A DNA stretch of 64,000 bases from NCBI GenBank assembly GCA_965230195.1, contig OZ245997.1, positions 1,178,001 to 1,242,000 on the forward strand, written 5' to 3'. This DNA is from Putridiphycobacter sp965230195. GTDB lineage: Bacteria > Bacteroidota > Bacteroidia > Flavobacteriales_D > Crocinitomicaceae. Of this stretch, positions 1-10,328 are shown piece by piece. Every line of letters starts with the position of its first letter. Positions within the stretch are counted from its first letter, which is position 1. The translations under genes were made by a program, and so were the position numbers. Below the pieces are notes generated by a model. It was not told where the DNA came from and did no database searches. It was given only the letters and a program-made list of their open reading frames with translations.

Positions 1-120
1 CCCCGCGTTGTGCTAACTGCCTCGTCGGAAGGAGATGCGAAGCTGCGTACCGAGGATATAACGCATCGAACAGACGTCCGGTCTGTAAGAACGAAGAGCG
101 ACGCAACAACTGAATTCGCG

Positions 121-734
121 ATGGTGAACGACGCAGGAGACACGACAGTGGCACCTGTACGCAAAACGAGTCGACGCAAGTACGATGAACTCATCGATCC
201 AGAACTTCCCGAAAATGACAAGAAAAAACAACGAAGGTATGCAGTGAGCCCTTTTCCTTTCACCAGACCGTCTAACAAGCCATTCCACAGGATTCTTGCC
301 AACCGAGCTTCGGCACGTCGTTCTCGTGAGCGCAAAAAGGAAATGCTCCAGAAGCTGATGGAGCGTGAAAAAGACTTGATTCGTGAACGAGACGCTGCTG
401 TGCAAGAGAGGAACGAACAGATTCGAATGAACCTTATCCATAGAGAACGAATCGAATTACTGCAACGACAGTTGGCGACGTACGAGAGAAATAGACATAG
501 TAACGCATATCTGCTGCATTCGACGGAAGGTTTTGGCGAAGTCGACTCGAGAAAGACACGGGCAACGGAGCCTATGACCAGTGCTGAATGTAAGATACTG
601 TGAATGCGTTTTCCCATTTTTCTGACATGTTTGTGTTTTCAGTCTTCTCGGTGTCGACTGGGTCCGCTACTGCAACTGAAGGGATGGACCCCGGCTTCGC
701 CGGAGAGTGGTACCGATGCTGCAGTCGAATCTAA
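121..734 (+). CDS. bZIP transcription factor
   Basis: Nuclear DNA-binding factor. Three exons: 121-236, 291-589 and 643-734. Splicing out 237-290 joins KKKQRR to ILANRASARRSRERKK, a textbook bZIP basic region with the N-x7-R signature, followed by a charged leucine-zipper-like helix (EMLQKLMEREKDL onward). The start is the first ATG in the frame (121); the open frame extends further upstream only without an ATG. The first intron is 54 nt with no in-frame stop, so an unspliced message would still be translated with 18 extra residues. Intron 590-642 ends in a pyrimidine tract and CAG. The last exon can be read in two frames depending on the donor used, so the C-terminus is uncertain. Exon lengths sum to 168 residues. 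Family certain; C-terminus tentative. Confidence 0.85.
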
Positions 735-1298
735 TCTTGAATAGTTTCTTTGACGACGACGATAACAATTCCGCAAGTATCAAATGCACATCTCTAAGAA
801 GAAGCAATGCACATTTCGAGGAAAGGGGAATCGCCGTACGCTGGTTGTTAGTATTTGATGGGCAGCCAAATTGAAAACTGAAAATCCAGAAAAATTGCAC
901 AGTGATTACGTGAAGCGAAGCCATAGAAGGAGCAGTTCTGGCATCTGGCCGCCTTTTTGGGAGGCTTGCATGACGAAAAGTGCCTTTCGTTTTTGTTCAC
1001 CATCCATTTATCATGTTGTTCGGCTATAATCTGAGTCTTATAGAAGAACCAACGGTTCCCCCCTATTCTTTTTCGACGAATCCGAGCTACTGTTTATTGT
1101 GCATGACAGAATCGTTGTCCAACGAACAAATTGTACAAAGAAATGACATTCTGACCACTTATGCATCAAAGGTGCCTGTTCCTTAGCCGTACAGCTGGCA
1201 GGTTCTCTGTGCGCTATTCGCAGCGATGAATTCCCATTGAATTCCACGGATCGACGAAACAGAAAGGCAGACGTGTCGTACAGTGCAGGACTGAGGGA
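735..1298. other. intergenic: 3' UTR of the bZIP gene and promoter of the TraB gene
   Basis: No coding frame with an ATG, splice sites and family resemblance was found. An open frame follows the bZIP stop (to about 871) and could be an alternative last exon. The rest is probably UTR and the upstream region of the next plus-strand gene. Confidence 0.4.
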
Positions 1299-2528
1299 AT
1301 GCTCCGATCTGTCGGCGCTCTTCCGCTTTCCCGTTACAGCCGTCTGCCTCAACGCACAGGCGGCGCATCGCTCTCCACGTGTTTTCCATACACGAGTCAC
1401 GGCGGGTGGCGTTTTGACGGCCAGTGTGTTCGCAGGGCGGCTCAAGCGAGGGTCACTGTCGCCGGTCCTCCTGCAGAATACCGTCTACGCGATGTCGCCT
1501 ACGAACAGAGTCACGCTGTTGTCTCTCAAGAGTTCCCTGAACTGGTGGATCTCGTGGAAAACGGCTCGCTCGTTGTATACGAACCCAAGCCTGACGGCAT
1601 CGGTCGTCGACTGAAAGCCGACTACCAAGAACCCAAACGCATTTTCATCGTCGGGACGTGTCACGTATCAGCGACGTCTGCCGCGGCAGTCATACGTGTG
1701 ATGACAGCTGTCCGACCAGATAACCTTGTTGTCGAAGTCTGCAGGAGCCGAGTCTCCGTCCTCTATGAGGCACAGCATCCAGATCTCGCATCCAAAGCGT
1801 CCAACCCTTTCGTCCTGTCTGGAAAGAACTTTGCGGAAACCGTGATGCGGTCGATCGAGTTGGGAGGGCCCTTCGCTTTGGGTTTTCGAATACTTATGGG
1901 AATCGTCTATCGGCGACTCGGTCGTTCGCTAGACGTCGAGAGCGGGGTAGACATGCGAGCAGCTAGGCAATGTGCAGATGAGATGGATATCGATATTGTC
2001 CTCGGCGATCGGCCAATCGAAATTACCCTTAAACGTGCGATGGATGCCCTCAGCCTCCCTCGTCGCCTCAAGCTTTTTGGCGGACTGCTGTATGCTCTCC
2101 GTCTCCCCGACGCTGACATGCAGAGTGAAGCGGCAAAGATGCGCCGCCAATACGACCGTCTCGATAGCGAAGACATCCTGTCGGAATCTATCAATCAAGT
2201 GACGCGGTATTTCCCTGAACTGGCATCTCCCTTGATCCACGAGCGCGATCTCTATCTGGCTTGGTCGATGAAACGAGCGAAAGCGGTAAACGGCGCCAAG
2301 AATGTCGTGGGAGTCGTGGGCAGAGGACATCTCAAAGGCGTCTACTATGCTCTCCAGCAGGACAGAGGAAACATAACATTCAAGGATCTAGTGGGAGGGC
2401 GCAAGCCATCTTCACATTCCGAGCGCTGGACATCTCTCTCAAAGCGGTTGGCTTTTGAAGTGATGCTCTGCGTTGTCGGTTACTACGCATGGACAGCGTT
2501 TTCGCAAAATGTGTTGTTTTCTATGTAG
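1299..2528 (+). CDS. TraB/PrgY-family membrane-anchored protein, probably organelle-targeted
   Basis: Single exon of 409 codons. TraB-domain landmarks appear in order: IFIVGTCHVS (the GTxH motif) near residue 115, a conserved Glu in NLVVEVC, VLGDRPIEI (GDR motif), LIHERDLYLAWSM, and VVGVVGRGHLKG near the end. These residues are shared by TraB, PrgY and the metalloprotease-like TIKI family. A hydrophobic segment close to the C-terminus (VMLCVVGYYAWTAF) looks like a membrane anchor. The first 60 residues are rich in Arg, Ser and Ala without acidic residues, like a plastid or mitochondrial presequence. The biochemical role of eukaryotic TraB proteins is not settled. The stop codon lies inside the last codons of the convergent gene on the other strand. 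Confidence 0.85.
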   Translation: MLRSVGALPLSRYSRLPQRTGGASLSTCFPYTSHGGWRFDGQCVRRAAQARVTVAGPPAEYRLRDVAYEQSHAVVSQEFPELVDLVENGSLVVYEPKPDGIGRRLKADYQEPKRIFIVGTCHVSATSAAAVIRVMTAVRPDNLVVEVCRSRVSVLYEAQHPDLASKASNPFVLSGKNFAETVMRSIELGGPFALGFRILMGIVYRRLGRSLDVESGVDMRAARQCADEMDIDIVLGDRPIEITLKRAMDALSLPRRLKLFGGLLYALRLPDADMQSEAAKMRRQYDRLDSEDILSESINQVTRYFPELASPLIHERDLYLAWSMKRAKAVNGAKNVVGVVGRGHLKGVYYALQQDRGNITFKDLVGGRKPSSHSERWTSLSKRLAFEVMLCVVGYYAWTAFSQNVLFSM

Positions 2529-2990
2529 TGGATACGAGATGCTGCTTCATTTGGTCGAGGTGGCTCTGTAATGCATGGAGTTTCTCTACGAAGACCGTGC
2601 TCTGATTCATCTCCTGATAGACATTCCCGCTCTGTTGCTTGTGGAAACGATGCTTCCGTGTCGCCTCCAGGACCAACATCTGGGCTACCTGTCTCACACA
2701 AGAACAGTCGATCACACTATCTTCCCACGGTCACTCTTTTGACTTCAATATTTTCCGAAAAAGTGGAACAGAGATGCAGCAGCTTATTATTGTCATGCTC
2801 TGTCTTCTGTGCCAGTTCTTCGCAGACGTGCTGGGCCACACGCACAGCTGCCAAAATTAACTGCGTAGCCAGCCACGAGTGAGATAACGAAAGAAAGTGT
2901 GACCGTTTATCACACTTTTTCGAGTTTGATCAGGCGCTCGTAGTCGGGCGGCATCAGCCATCCTTCGCTGTCGGATGTGGCGCCTTCCAT
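2521..2990 (-). CDS. small coiled-coil protein, BLOC-1 subunit 2 (BLOS2)-like
   Basis: Three exons, 2990-2916, 2860-2735 and 2688-2521, all phase 0, giving 122 residues. The product is almost wholly helical: AAVRVAQHVCEELAQKT, then QEMNQSTVFVEKLHALQSHL. The C-terminal part resembles the conserved stretch of BLOS2, a subunit of the BLOC-1/BORC complexes in endolysosomal trafficking. No short catalytic motif exists to confirm this. Introns are 55 and 46 nt. The stop codon overlaps the end of the convergent TraB-family gene by 8 nt. The start codon sits 19 nt from the ATG of the divergent GTF3C2-like gene, so both promoters must overlap transcribed DNA. Gene structure is solid; the family name is a guess from pattern. 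Confidence 0.6.
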
Positions 2991-3009
2991 CACGATTGTG
3001 ATTTGATAA

Positions 3010-4491
3010 ATGTCGGCGACGGGGCTCGAAGTGGAGGTGGTTGCAGATGTCGATCTATTCGACCTGCTGGAATCGACCTCGACGCCATTGTCGCTCTCCA
3101 CGAACTCGGACGACACGACGACGCGCATCGCTCTGTTCGAAGCATTGACCATCGGCATTCCGGAATCGTCCAAAGATGCGTTCTTCCGCGATGGAGTGCT
3201 CTTTGGAGGTGGACTGTGTAACACCCTCGATTGGTGTCCTCTAAGACAGGAAGAGCGACCCATACGCGAGTTCCTTGCTCTCAGCTGTCATGCCAAGAAT
3301 TGCAGACGGCACTGTATTGGCACTGTTGTCAGGGGACAGGGTCTCATACAGATCTGGACAATCGAAGCTGAGCTTCATCAGGGAAGACCGGCGGCGCAGA
3401 TGGCATTAGGCATAGTGCACGAGGGCGGAATCTGTTCCTGTCTCCAATGGTGTCCAGATGCAAGTCTGTTGATGAAAGACATTCCGCGGACATTCTCTTC
3501 CCTAGGCTTGTTGGCCATGGCACTGGGAAACGGAGATGTGCAGATTGTGGCGGTGCCAGAGCCAAATGAAGAACGGCAATTGGTGCACGTGGAGCCGTGG
3601 ATACGTGTCTCTCCTTTTGCCCTGAGCGGCAGCCTCGTTAGCTGTCTGGACTGGCATCCAGCAATGCCGCATGACCTTCTGCTGATGGGCAGCTGGAACG
3701 GGAGTGTGACCCTCTGGGCATTGCCTTTTCAGGAAAGAGGCGAGGCACAGCTCCTTCTCCATCATTCCATCGATTCTTTGGCACTGCGCCGAGTCGTCTG
3801 GCTCAGACCTCCGCCTGTACAGGATGCAGAATCCGACGCCCTCATTCGCCACTGTTTCTGTTCCGTTGGCCACAGCGGACACTTTACGATCTGGAATCGG
3901 ACAAACATGTTTCAGCCGCTTCTGGACTGGACGTTGACCAGATGGTGGTTGATGGATGCCGATGTGTCTGGAAATCCCTTGAGCGTCTTCATTGCCTTAG
4001 AAGATGCCTCGATCCGTCAACTGCCTTTAGAGATGTCAGGTTTCACCAATCAACTCGATCAACCCGTCTTCCATGTCTACTCCGGCCTCAACAAAGGAAC
4101 CATCCATGCCATTTGCTGCTCTCCCTGCAGTTCCCTCGTCAGTTACGGCGGCGAAGATGGAGAGATCGCCGTCTTTGCCAAAGAAAACGTGGGAGACACG
4201 CGTTACCGTAAACCCCATATCTGTGCCGGCGCCATGAAATTTGATACCGAAACCGAAACGCTGCGTGTGATCACGGCTTCGGATTTCAGAAAGATCGGTG
4301 GCGTTTACATCGGAGGTGCTAAATTTGCGTCCAAGAAACCCAAAGCCGAAGACTCCCATGCCGACAGCGGATCTGCCTTTGAACATCAGACCGTTCACTG
4401 CCTTCGTTTCAGTCCAAACGGACAACAGACCACGTGGCTGGCTGCCGGTTGTGCCAATGGCTGCATCAGAATCTTAAGAATCACTGAATAA
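3010..4491 (+). CDS. GTF3C2: WD40 protein, TFIIIC subunit GTF3C2/TFC6-like
   Basis: Single exon, 493 residues. TFIIIC recruits TFIIIB and RNA polymerase III to tRNA and 5S genes; this subunit is a WD40 propeller. Segments match the family in order: LCNTLDWCP, GLIQIWTIE, LGIVHEGGICSCLQWCP, LGLLAMALGNGDVQI, WNGSVTLWALP and the C-terminal VHCLRFSPNGQQTTWLAAG. The pairing of LGIVHEGG with LGLLA..GNG is the feature that separates this family from other WD40 proteins. The long N-terminal extension of the animal subunit is absent. Shares a 19-nt start-to-start interval with the minus-strand gene at 2521-2990. Confidence 0.7.
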   Translation: MSATGLEVEVVADVDLFDLLESTSTPLSLSTNSDDTTTRIALFEALTIGIPESSKDAFFRDGVLFGGGLCNTLDWCPLRQEERPIREFLALSCHAKNCRRHCIGTVVRGQGLIQIWTIEAELHQGRPAAQMALGIVHEGGICSCLQWCPDASLLMKDIPRTFSSLGLLAMALGNGDVQIVAVPEPNEERQLVHVEPWIRVSPFALSGSLVSCLDWHPAMPHDLLLMGSWNGSVTLWALPFQERGEAQLLLHHSIDSLALRRVVWLRPPPVQDAESDALIRHCFCSVGHSGHFTIWNRTNMFQPLLDWTLTRWWLMDADVSGNPLSVFIALEDASIRQLPLEMSGFTNQLDQPVFHVYSGLNKGTIHAICCSPCSSLVSYGGEDGEIAVFAKENVGDTRYRKPHICAGAMKFDTETETLRVITASDFRKIGGVYIGGAKFASKKPKAEDSHADSGSAFEHQTVHCLRFSPNGQQTTWLAAGCANGCIRILRITE

Positions 4492-4528
4492 AACAATATG
4501 AATGATAGCATCCTAACAAAGATCTCTC

Positions 4529-5582
4529 TCAGACCGCCGTCGTCTCTTCCTTAGACGTTCCAAAAACGGACCGCACACGTTTCCACAGATTCGGTCCGGT
4601 CTCGTCCGGAATGTCCTCTTCATCCAGGAGGAATTCTGGACCGCTCTCTTCGTCAAGTGAGGGTATGGTATACTGATCGGCATAGTCTTGGGCATCGCGT
4701 CGTCCTATCTCAAAGAGCTCAAATAGGCGCTCTTCATCGGGAGGTTGCAAAGCCATGTTCAGAAGCTCCTGCATCGTGTACTTGCTCCGTCGAAAGCAGT
4801 CTGGTGCGATCTTCACTCGGTAATCATCGCCCCAGCCTTTCATAGGAAAACAGGAAACCCGAATAACGCGTGGGACGGGAGGGGTGGGAATGAGATTGGT
4901 CAATCCTCCATCCATACACAGTCCTTGACGGTACCGCGTCAAAATACTGTTATCGAACCAGACTGGGACGTGACAGGAGGCCAGAAGCGCCGTCAGCAGA
5001 TCGTCTCTGGTATCGAATTCTGAGATGAGTTCGTTTCTCAAGGGATAGAGACGTGTGATCGAGATGAAGGCGCGTCCTGTACAGTGAACGTGTGCATCGT
5101 CTGGCAGGAGCTCCTGTGCCACCTGATTCAAAACGGTACGCAATCTTCCACGAGTACCATTGACTCGGCAGTCTCCTGTCACCCGCAGACAGCCTTCCAT
5201 CAGAACCTCGGGAGACATTCCAGCGTGATAGAAAGCCGAAATCAAGGATCCTGCCGAAGATCCAGCCATTTTGGTCTCCCCTAATGAATACCATCTTCTT
5301 AGCGACCCTCTAGGGCGTCATCGAAAAGTGTGTACGTGTGAGAAGACCGTTTTCGTGTAAGGAGGCCGCAACACCAATGAAGTAAGGAAATAGGAGACCA
5401 CCGGCACTGAAACCGAATCCGATCTCCTCGGTTGTCGACGGCTGTCCGTTTACGGTGCACGGACGTCGTGCCGTAGCCACTCGGCGGCGTCGAGTGGGCA
5501 ACGGATCGCGTAGCGTCGGTCCCATCATAGCGGTATCCCTCATGGATGCCATCGTTATCTGGCGCAGCAGAACGGGGGACAT
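4529..5582 (-). CDS. patatin-like phospholipase / acylglycerol lipase
   Basis: Two exons, 5582-5336 and 5280-4529, separated by a 55-nt intron (5281-5335) of phase 1; 332 residues. Patatins are Ser-Asp dyad acyl hydrolases. The oxyanion-hole region GFGFSAGGLLFPYF, the nucleophile elbow KMAGSSAGSL (Ser in GxSxG) and the Asp of CMDGGLTN are all present. The intron falls between the glycine-rich loop and the elbow, which splits the fold when read without splicing. The C-terminus is acidic and probably disordered. The start is uncertain: an in-frame ATG also exists at 5798, which would abut the upstream gene, but that extension shows no conserved pattern. Confidence 0.85.
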
Positions 5583-5801
5583 TGTCGTCGTGAGTCGTGC
5601 CCGCTGGCCACAAATCACATGATGCATCGGCACAAGAAGATTCTTTAGAGGGATGGTGACTGATGTAACAGCGTCGTTCGAAATCACCTTTTGGCAAATC
5701 TGCCCTTTGGCTTCTAAAAACGACAATGAAAAACGGGAAACCACTCGACAATGCTGACAGATGTACGAGGAAAGGGAACAAAAATTCATTGATACCAAAC
5801 A

Positions 5802-7184
5802 TTAGGTACTCTTGTATGTCCACAATTCATTGGGCATTGTGTGTGCGTATTTATTATACCAGTGAGCGAAGCGAAGCAGTCCTTCATCGAGCGAGATAGC
5901 AGGTGTGAAATTGAACGCCTCGCGTGCGTTAGTCACATTGGCATGAGTGAACAGTACATCTCCTGTGTTGCGTATGGTCATGTACTCCTTCTCCGTTTCT
6001 TGACCCATTGCCCGCTCCAAAGACTGAACAAATGCGGTGACGGAGACAGGACTTGTGTTGCCTAGATCACAGGGTCACTCAAAATGTGTGAGAAGATAGA
6101 GAGGTGACCTAGATTGAATAATCGATTGGAAGATGTTTCTTTGATACTTGGAGGCGTCGTGTCCATTGCTCCCATGATCCCGCGAACGATATCATCGATG
6201 TACGTGAAGTCTCTCCCGAGCTCAGTTCCATCTTCCGACATAAAAATCTGAATTGGCTCCTGCTTGGCAATTGCACGTGCAAATTGAAAACAGGCCATGT
6301 CTGGCCGTCCATACGGTCCATAGACCGTAAAAAATCGCAGCCCCGTCATAGAAAGAGAAAATAAACGATGATAGACGACAGCCATCAGCTCCACCGAGCG
6401 CTTCGTTGCTCCGTACAGCGAAGAAGGATTGTCCACGGCATCCTCCTCTGAAAAAGGCACTTGCGTATTGCTTCCGTAGACACTCGATGAACTGGCGTAG
6501 ATGATGGCAGGAGGCACCAATGCACGACGCGCCGCTTCAAAGACAGTAAGGGATCCATGCACATTGCTGTCCACGTATTGCATGGGATGCTCCTTGGCGT
6601 AACGCACACCTGCCTGTGCTGCCAGATGGATGACGTGTGTGATGCTGCAGTCATCCATGATGCCTTGAATGAGTTCTTGATCTTTCAATTCACCCTCTAT
6701 GGTATACACTCCCAACGATTCTGTACCAAAAGAGTGAGATGACACAAAAGAGAGTGACCAGAGACGAACCTAAAGACCTAGCTCGTTCGCGTTTCATAAC
6801 GACGGGATAGTAGTCGTTGAAATTATCGAGTCCGATGACAGCATCGCCCCTCATTCGCAACGCAACTGCCGTGTGATATCCGATGAACCCGGCTGATCCT
6901 GTTATCAGTACCCGTCGACCTTTCGTCTTGTGCACGTCTATGCATCGCTGTTTCCACTGCGGACGGATCTTTTGCCATTCCCATCCTTTCACTCCTTTCA
7001 TTGAATCTCCGTTTGGTGATTCGATCCTCCAGTATCCTCTGCTCGGCGGTCCATAAGCCAGATGGAAGAAAAAGAGGAGAAAAATAGCGACAGAAACAAA
7101 AGCGCTCGTGCGTTTAATGGTATAGTGACGCGGACTCGATAGTCGAGCAAGGGGACTGCCATCTCCTACGCGTACGTTTCTCAT
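5802..7184 (-). CDS. UDP-glucuronate 4-epimerase (GAE-type), membrane-anchored
   Basis: Extended short-chain dehydrogenase that interconverts UDP-glucuronate and UDP-galacturonate, normally in the Golgi for wall or matrix polysaccharides. Exons 7184-6770, 6720-6109 and 6061-5802; introns of 49 and 47 nt; 428 residues. An N-terminal membrane anchor (AFVSVAIFLLFFFHLAYG) precedes the NAD-binding loop VLITGSAGFIGYHTA. Next come the acidic LDNFNDYY, the catalytic ASSSSVYG with YGATK (Ser, Tyr-x3-Lys), VYGPYGRPDMA, and YIDDIVRGI. The C-terminus RLFNLGNTSPVSV is only restored by removing the second intron. A type II membrane protein with a lumenal catalytic domain is expected. The next gene upstream is divergent, starting about 120 nt away. 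Confidence 0.92.
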
Positions 7185-7303
7185 CAATGCACATGCACAG
7201 TGAAGGTATCCCGAAGCAGATAGTGACAACGGAATGTCCGACCTCTGTTGACAGGACACGTCACATCATATCGACCGCATCCGTCGCAGAACCAGGCAGC
7301 AGA

Positions 7304-8242
7304 ATGTTCGCATCGACGGACGTCGGACGAATTACGGCATACGACCTAGACGCGAAACAAGAAATCTTCTACTGCTCCTGCGTAGCTCTGCTATTTACAG
7401 TCCTACGCTGGGCAGGAAATTACTTGGCTCTGGGCCATGCACGCATTCATCAAGTGAAAGAAGATCTCACAAAGGGGGAACGCCTCTTCGAAGAAGTCTG
7501 GCTATTGATTCTGTCATCCATCCTGCTTCTCGCCTCATGGGCTGTCTTTTTCAACAACGGTGTCGGGGCATCTCTGACACACACTCTGCCTATTGTTCAT
7601 AACTGGCCTGATAATGCGGTGGCAATGAATGTGGTGTATCTCCTGAGGATCGAGACTGGATGGTATATGCATCAGGTGACGCGGGGAATCACTGCCACAG
7701 GTGTCCCCATCGACAATCTCATGTTCTATCATCACATTGGCTCACTGGTGATCATTGCTTTCTGCTACATAAAGAACCTCTTCCTCGTTGGCGTCCTTAC
7801 GCTCTCCGTCTTCAATATCAGCAATCCCTTCTTGCATTTATCTAAGGTCCATATATGCACACCTCGTGCTTTCTCGGATATACTAAGCGGTGGATGATAG
7901 GTGGCGTATGTGATGGATTTGCGCCGTACGAGGGCGTTGCTCTTTGGTCTGTTTGGATTGGTATTCTTCCTTTCGCGTGTCGTGATGTTTCCGATGACGG
8001 TGATGAAGATGGGATACATTGATGCCTATGAAGAAAACGTCGAGGCATTTGGAGAGCATTTGCTTCTCGTGGGCAACCTGCTGCTGCTGTTTCTTTATGC
8101 CCTTCAGATCTTTTGGATGATCAAGATTGTCCGAGTCCTGGCGAGAGGACGCACTGGAACGACACCGAAAAAATCCGCCGCCAAGCAAACACCATTCTCC
8201 GATGCCAAGCCACCAGCAAATGGAAAGCCCAAAGACAATTGA
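7304..8242 (+). CDS. TLC-domain protein (ceramide synthase / LAG1-like)
   Basis: Two exons, 7304-7846 and 7901-8242, joined in phase 0; 294 residues. Several membrane spans are visible, for example LLILSSILLLASWAVFF and LLFGLFGLVFFLSRVVMF. The TLC (TRAM-LAG1-CLN8) landmark is MFYHHIGSLVIIAFCYIKNL, carrying the paired histidines typical of acyl-CoA-dependent ceramide synthases. The intron (54 nt) contains a TACTAAG sequence close to its 3' end, like a branch point. The cytosolic tail is Lys-rich. An in-frame ATG exists at 7187, but the hydrophobic core suggests 7304. Whether it makes ceramide or is another TLC member cannot be decided from the sequence. Confidence 0.8.
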
Positions 8243-8303
8243 GGAATAAGGAGATCATTTCTCCAGCATCCGCATTTCTGGACACTTTAACTGAAAACTT
8301 GTT

Positions 8304-9320
8304 TTAAAAAATGAGAAAATTCGACTGGTCGGGAGCAACGTATTTGGAGGTCAGTGGCGTCAGACGAAAAGACGAGGCACAGAAATCGAAGAGAGGACTC
8401 AGATTCTCCCACTGCTCTTGAGGACAGCTTAGACTCAGCGTATAGAGAAAGGGTGTGCCGGCAGCGCCATTGCGGAGAGAAGTGACATTCAACGTGTGAC
8501 GGTATGTCTCCTTCGATCGATCGGAGCTTGTCGGAGAGGCCTACGCAAATGAAGGCCAGATCTGGGCCCACTGTCCAATGGTTACCATCAGGATGCTCTC
8601 GTAGGTCCAGTAGGTACCCCCAAATCGCTCTTCGGTCTTGGCATTCTCGATGGCCGAAATGGGAACTCTCTGATCCCCTGATTGCCTCGAGATAGACCTT
8701 CACCATTGCAAGAAAAGAAAGGGGTTAATGACTGAGTGAGGAAAGAGTGAGGTGTACAGGTCCGAGAGCACTGCTTCGGCAACTGACATGGCTGACGATT
8801 TCGACACATCAAATTCTGGAGACTCTGGTGGAGGACCCACGGCTACGGTTACTACAATTCCTTTCTCGAAAGCTCCCTTAAAGTCAGAATACAGGAAGAG
8901 AGATTCGACAATGTCTGACAGCGTTACGAGTCCACAAACGATGTGCTGTCGGCCTTCTACACTTTGCGATGCCGCCAAGGTGTAGCGGATAGGTTTTCGG
9001 TAGAACCCAATGGGCAAAGCGTTGCCGGTCAGGTCCTGTTTAGGATAGAGGAATTCGTATGCCAATGTCGGATCTTTGACGGCTCCAAAATCAATGTCCG
9101 TCGGAATCAATGACTCGATTCTGTACTGCAAACGCCAATCAGATCATGCCCTCTCTTGAGCCTGAAGTACTTCGGCCGTCGCTGAAGAGGGTTCCGCGAT
9201 GAAGGTCGAAGTAAAGAAGGTTCCAAGACCTAACCCCAACAGAGCACGACGCCGATCTGACGAAGCATAACGCAGTAAAGAGTGAGAAGTGTGATCTTGT
9301 GGCTTGACCGAAATTCGCAT
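8304..9320 (-). CDS. PsbP-domain thylakoid lumen protein
   Basis: PsbP-fold proteins act at the lumenal face of photosystem II or related complexes. Exons 9320-9171, 9125-8758, 8697-8586 and 8510-8304; introns of 45, 60 and 75 nt; 278 residues. The N-terminus has a stromal-transit-like stretch, then RRRALLGLGLGTFFTS and AEPSSATA, a twin-arginine lumenal targeting signal with a processing site. The PsbP fold is seen in GFYRKPIRYTLAAS, FEKGIVVTVAVGPPPESPEF, the spliced AKTEERFGGTYWTYESILM, and the C-terminal SCPQEQWENLSP with SFRLTP. Exon 3 has two in-frame acceptors 12 nt apart (at 8698 and 8686). No ER signal peptide is visible, as expected for a primary plastid, unless an upstream exon was missed. 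Confidence 0.82.
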
Positions 9321-9540
9321 GGACACAACACGCGGTCGCCGAGCGAAGTGATCTTGCTATTGCGCGTTCCTCGAAGAATCGAGAGACAGGTCGCTTAGTC
9401 AACCGACAATTGCCATCGATAACGCAAATCCGTGACATCGTACCAATCGAATCGGCCAATATCGATTCCTGTCTTCTCAGTCGTATGCAACGACATCGGT
9501 AAATGGATGATAGATGTCGCAGCAAGGGGACCAATCTATA

Positions 9541-9717
9541 ATGTCTTGTCGCACGTACCGTCATGCATCCATTCTCGTTCCCTACCGTTCCGAGATGCGC
9601 GTTACACATAAACTGGATCCCACCCTGCAGCGCGACGTCATTCTCGGAAGCCCATCTGTCGAGACCCTATCCACTTTCATCAAAAAAGCTGAGCCTTTTG
9701 GGCAGCACGGTCGATGA
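9541..9717 (+). CDS. small hypothetical ORF
   Basis: 58 codons from ATG 9541. The sequence (RSEMRVTHKLDPTLQRDV, then VETLSTFIKKAEPFG) is of protein-like composition but matches no family I know. It may be the first exon of a longer gene. No clear donor site was found, so this remains weak. Confidence 0.25.
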   Translation: MSCRTYRHASILVPYRSEMRVTHKLDPTLQRDVILGSPSVETLSTFIKKAEPFGQHGR

Positions 9718-9919
9718 TGATGCCGTCAAAATAACGATCGACGTCGGAAGTCCATCTCGATAAAGCAGCACTTGATTCCATAAGCATAAAGCATAACTTG
9801 AATTTCGTTTGTAACAAATCTGCTGTTAAGTCTGGCCAAGATCTTATCTATTAAAGGTTTTGTCAGTGTTTACTAGACCAGTCTAGTCAGAGCATGAAAT
9901 GAAACAATCGATAGATGAG

Positions 9920-10240
9920 CTAAACGAGCCATAGGGCGTCGTACTGGTCATCTAACGGGATTCCAGAACAGATTCTCTTCACAGAGTAATGCGTGCACGG
10001 GCAACCACAGTTTTCTTTCGTACGGGTTGTGCGCATGAGATAGCACCCTTGGAGTTCCGGACAAACGGATGATTTTATCACCAATCCCCAAAACTGGCTT
10101 GCCTTATTGCACATTTGATGGGGGATCTCGTCATGTTCGCAACAATCGCCAACTTTTCCAGCGATGGCCATCGCAGAAGACCATCCAAGTTTAGCCCGTT
10201 GAGGAACGGGCTGACACAGAACCAAAACGTCCGCATCCAT
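9920..10240 (-). CDS. small cysteine-rich hypothetical protein
   Basis: 106 codons from ATG 10240 with no intron. Nine cysteines, several clustered (VGDCCEHDEIPHQMC, VCPELQGCYL, NCGCPCTHYSVKRIC), suggest a disulfide-bonded or metal-binding domain. No signal peptide is visible at the chosen start, and no family was recognised. It is divergent from the small plus-strand gene starting at 10329. Confidence 0.4.
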   Translation of the reverse strand: MDADVLVLCQPVPQRAKLGWSSAMAIAGKVGDCCEHDEIPHQMCNKASQFWGLVIKSSVCPELQGCYLMRTTRTKENCGCPCTHYSVKRICSGIPLDDQYDALWLV

Positions 10241-10328
10241 TCCAACTGGCACAGCATCGTGATCCTCCTGAACCACACGATTCAATGGCGTTCTCAAACG
10301 GAACGCATTTCCTTACTGGTGATATGGA

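Noticed and set aside
13..441. Minus-strand open frame opposite the bZIP gene
   Set aside because: Complement of a basic coiled-coil exon; no splice or family support.
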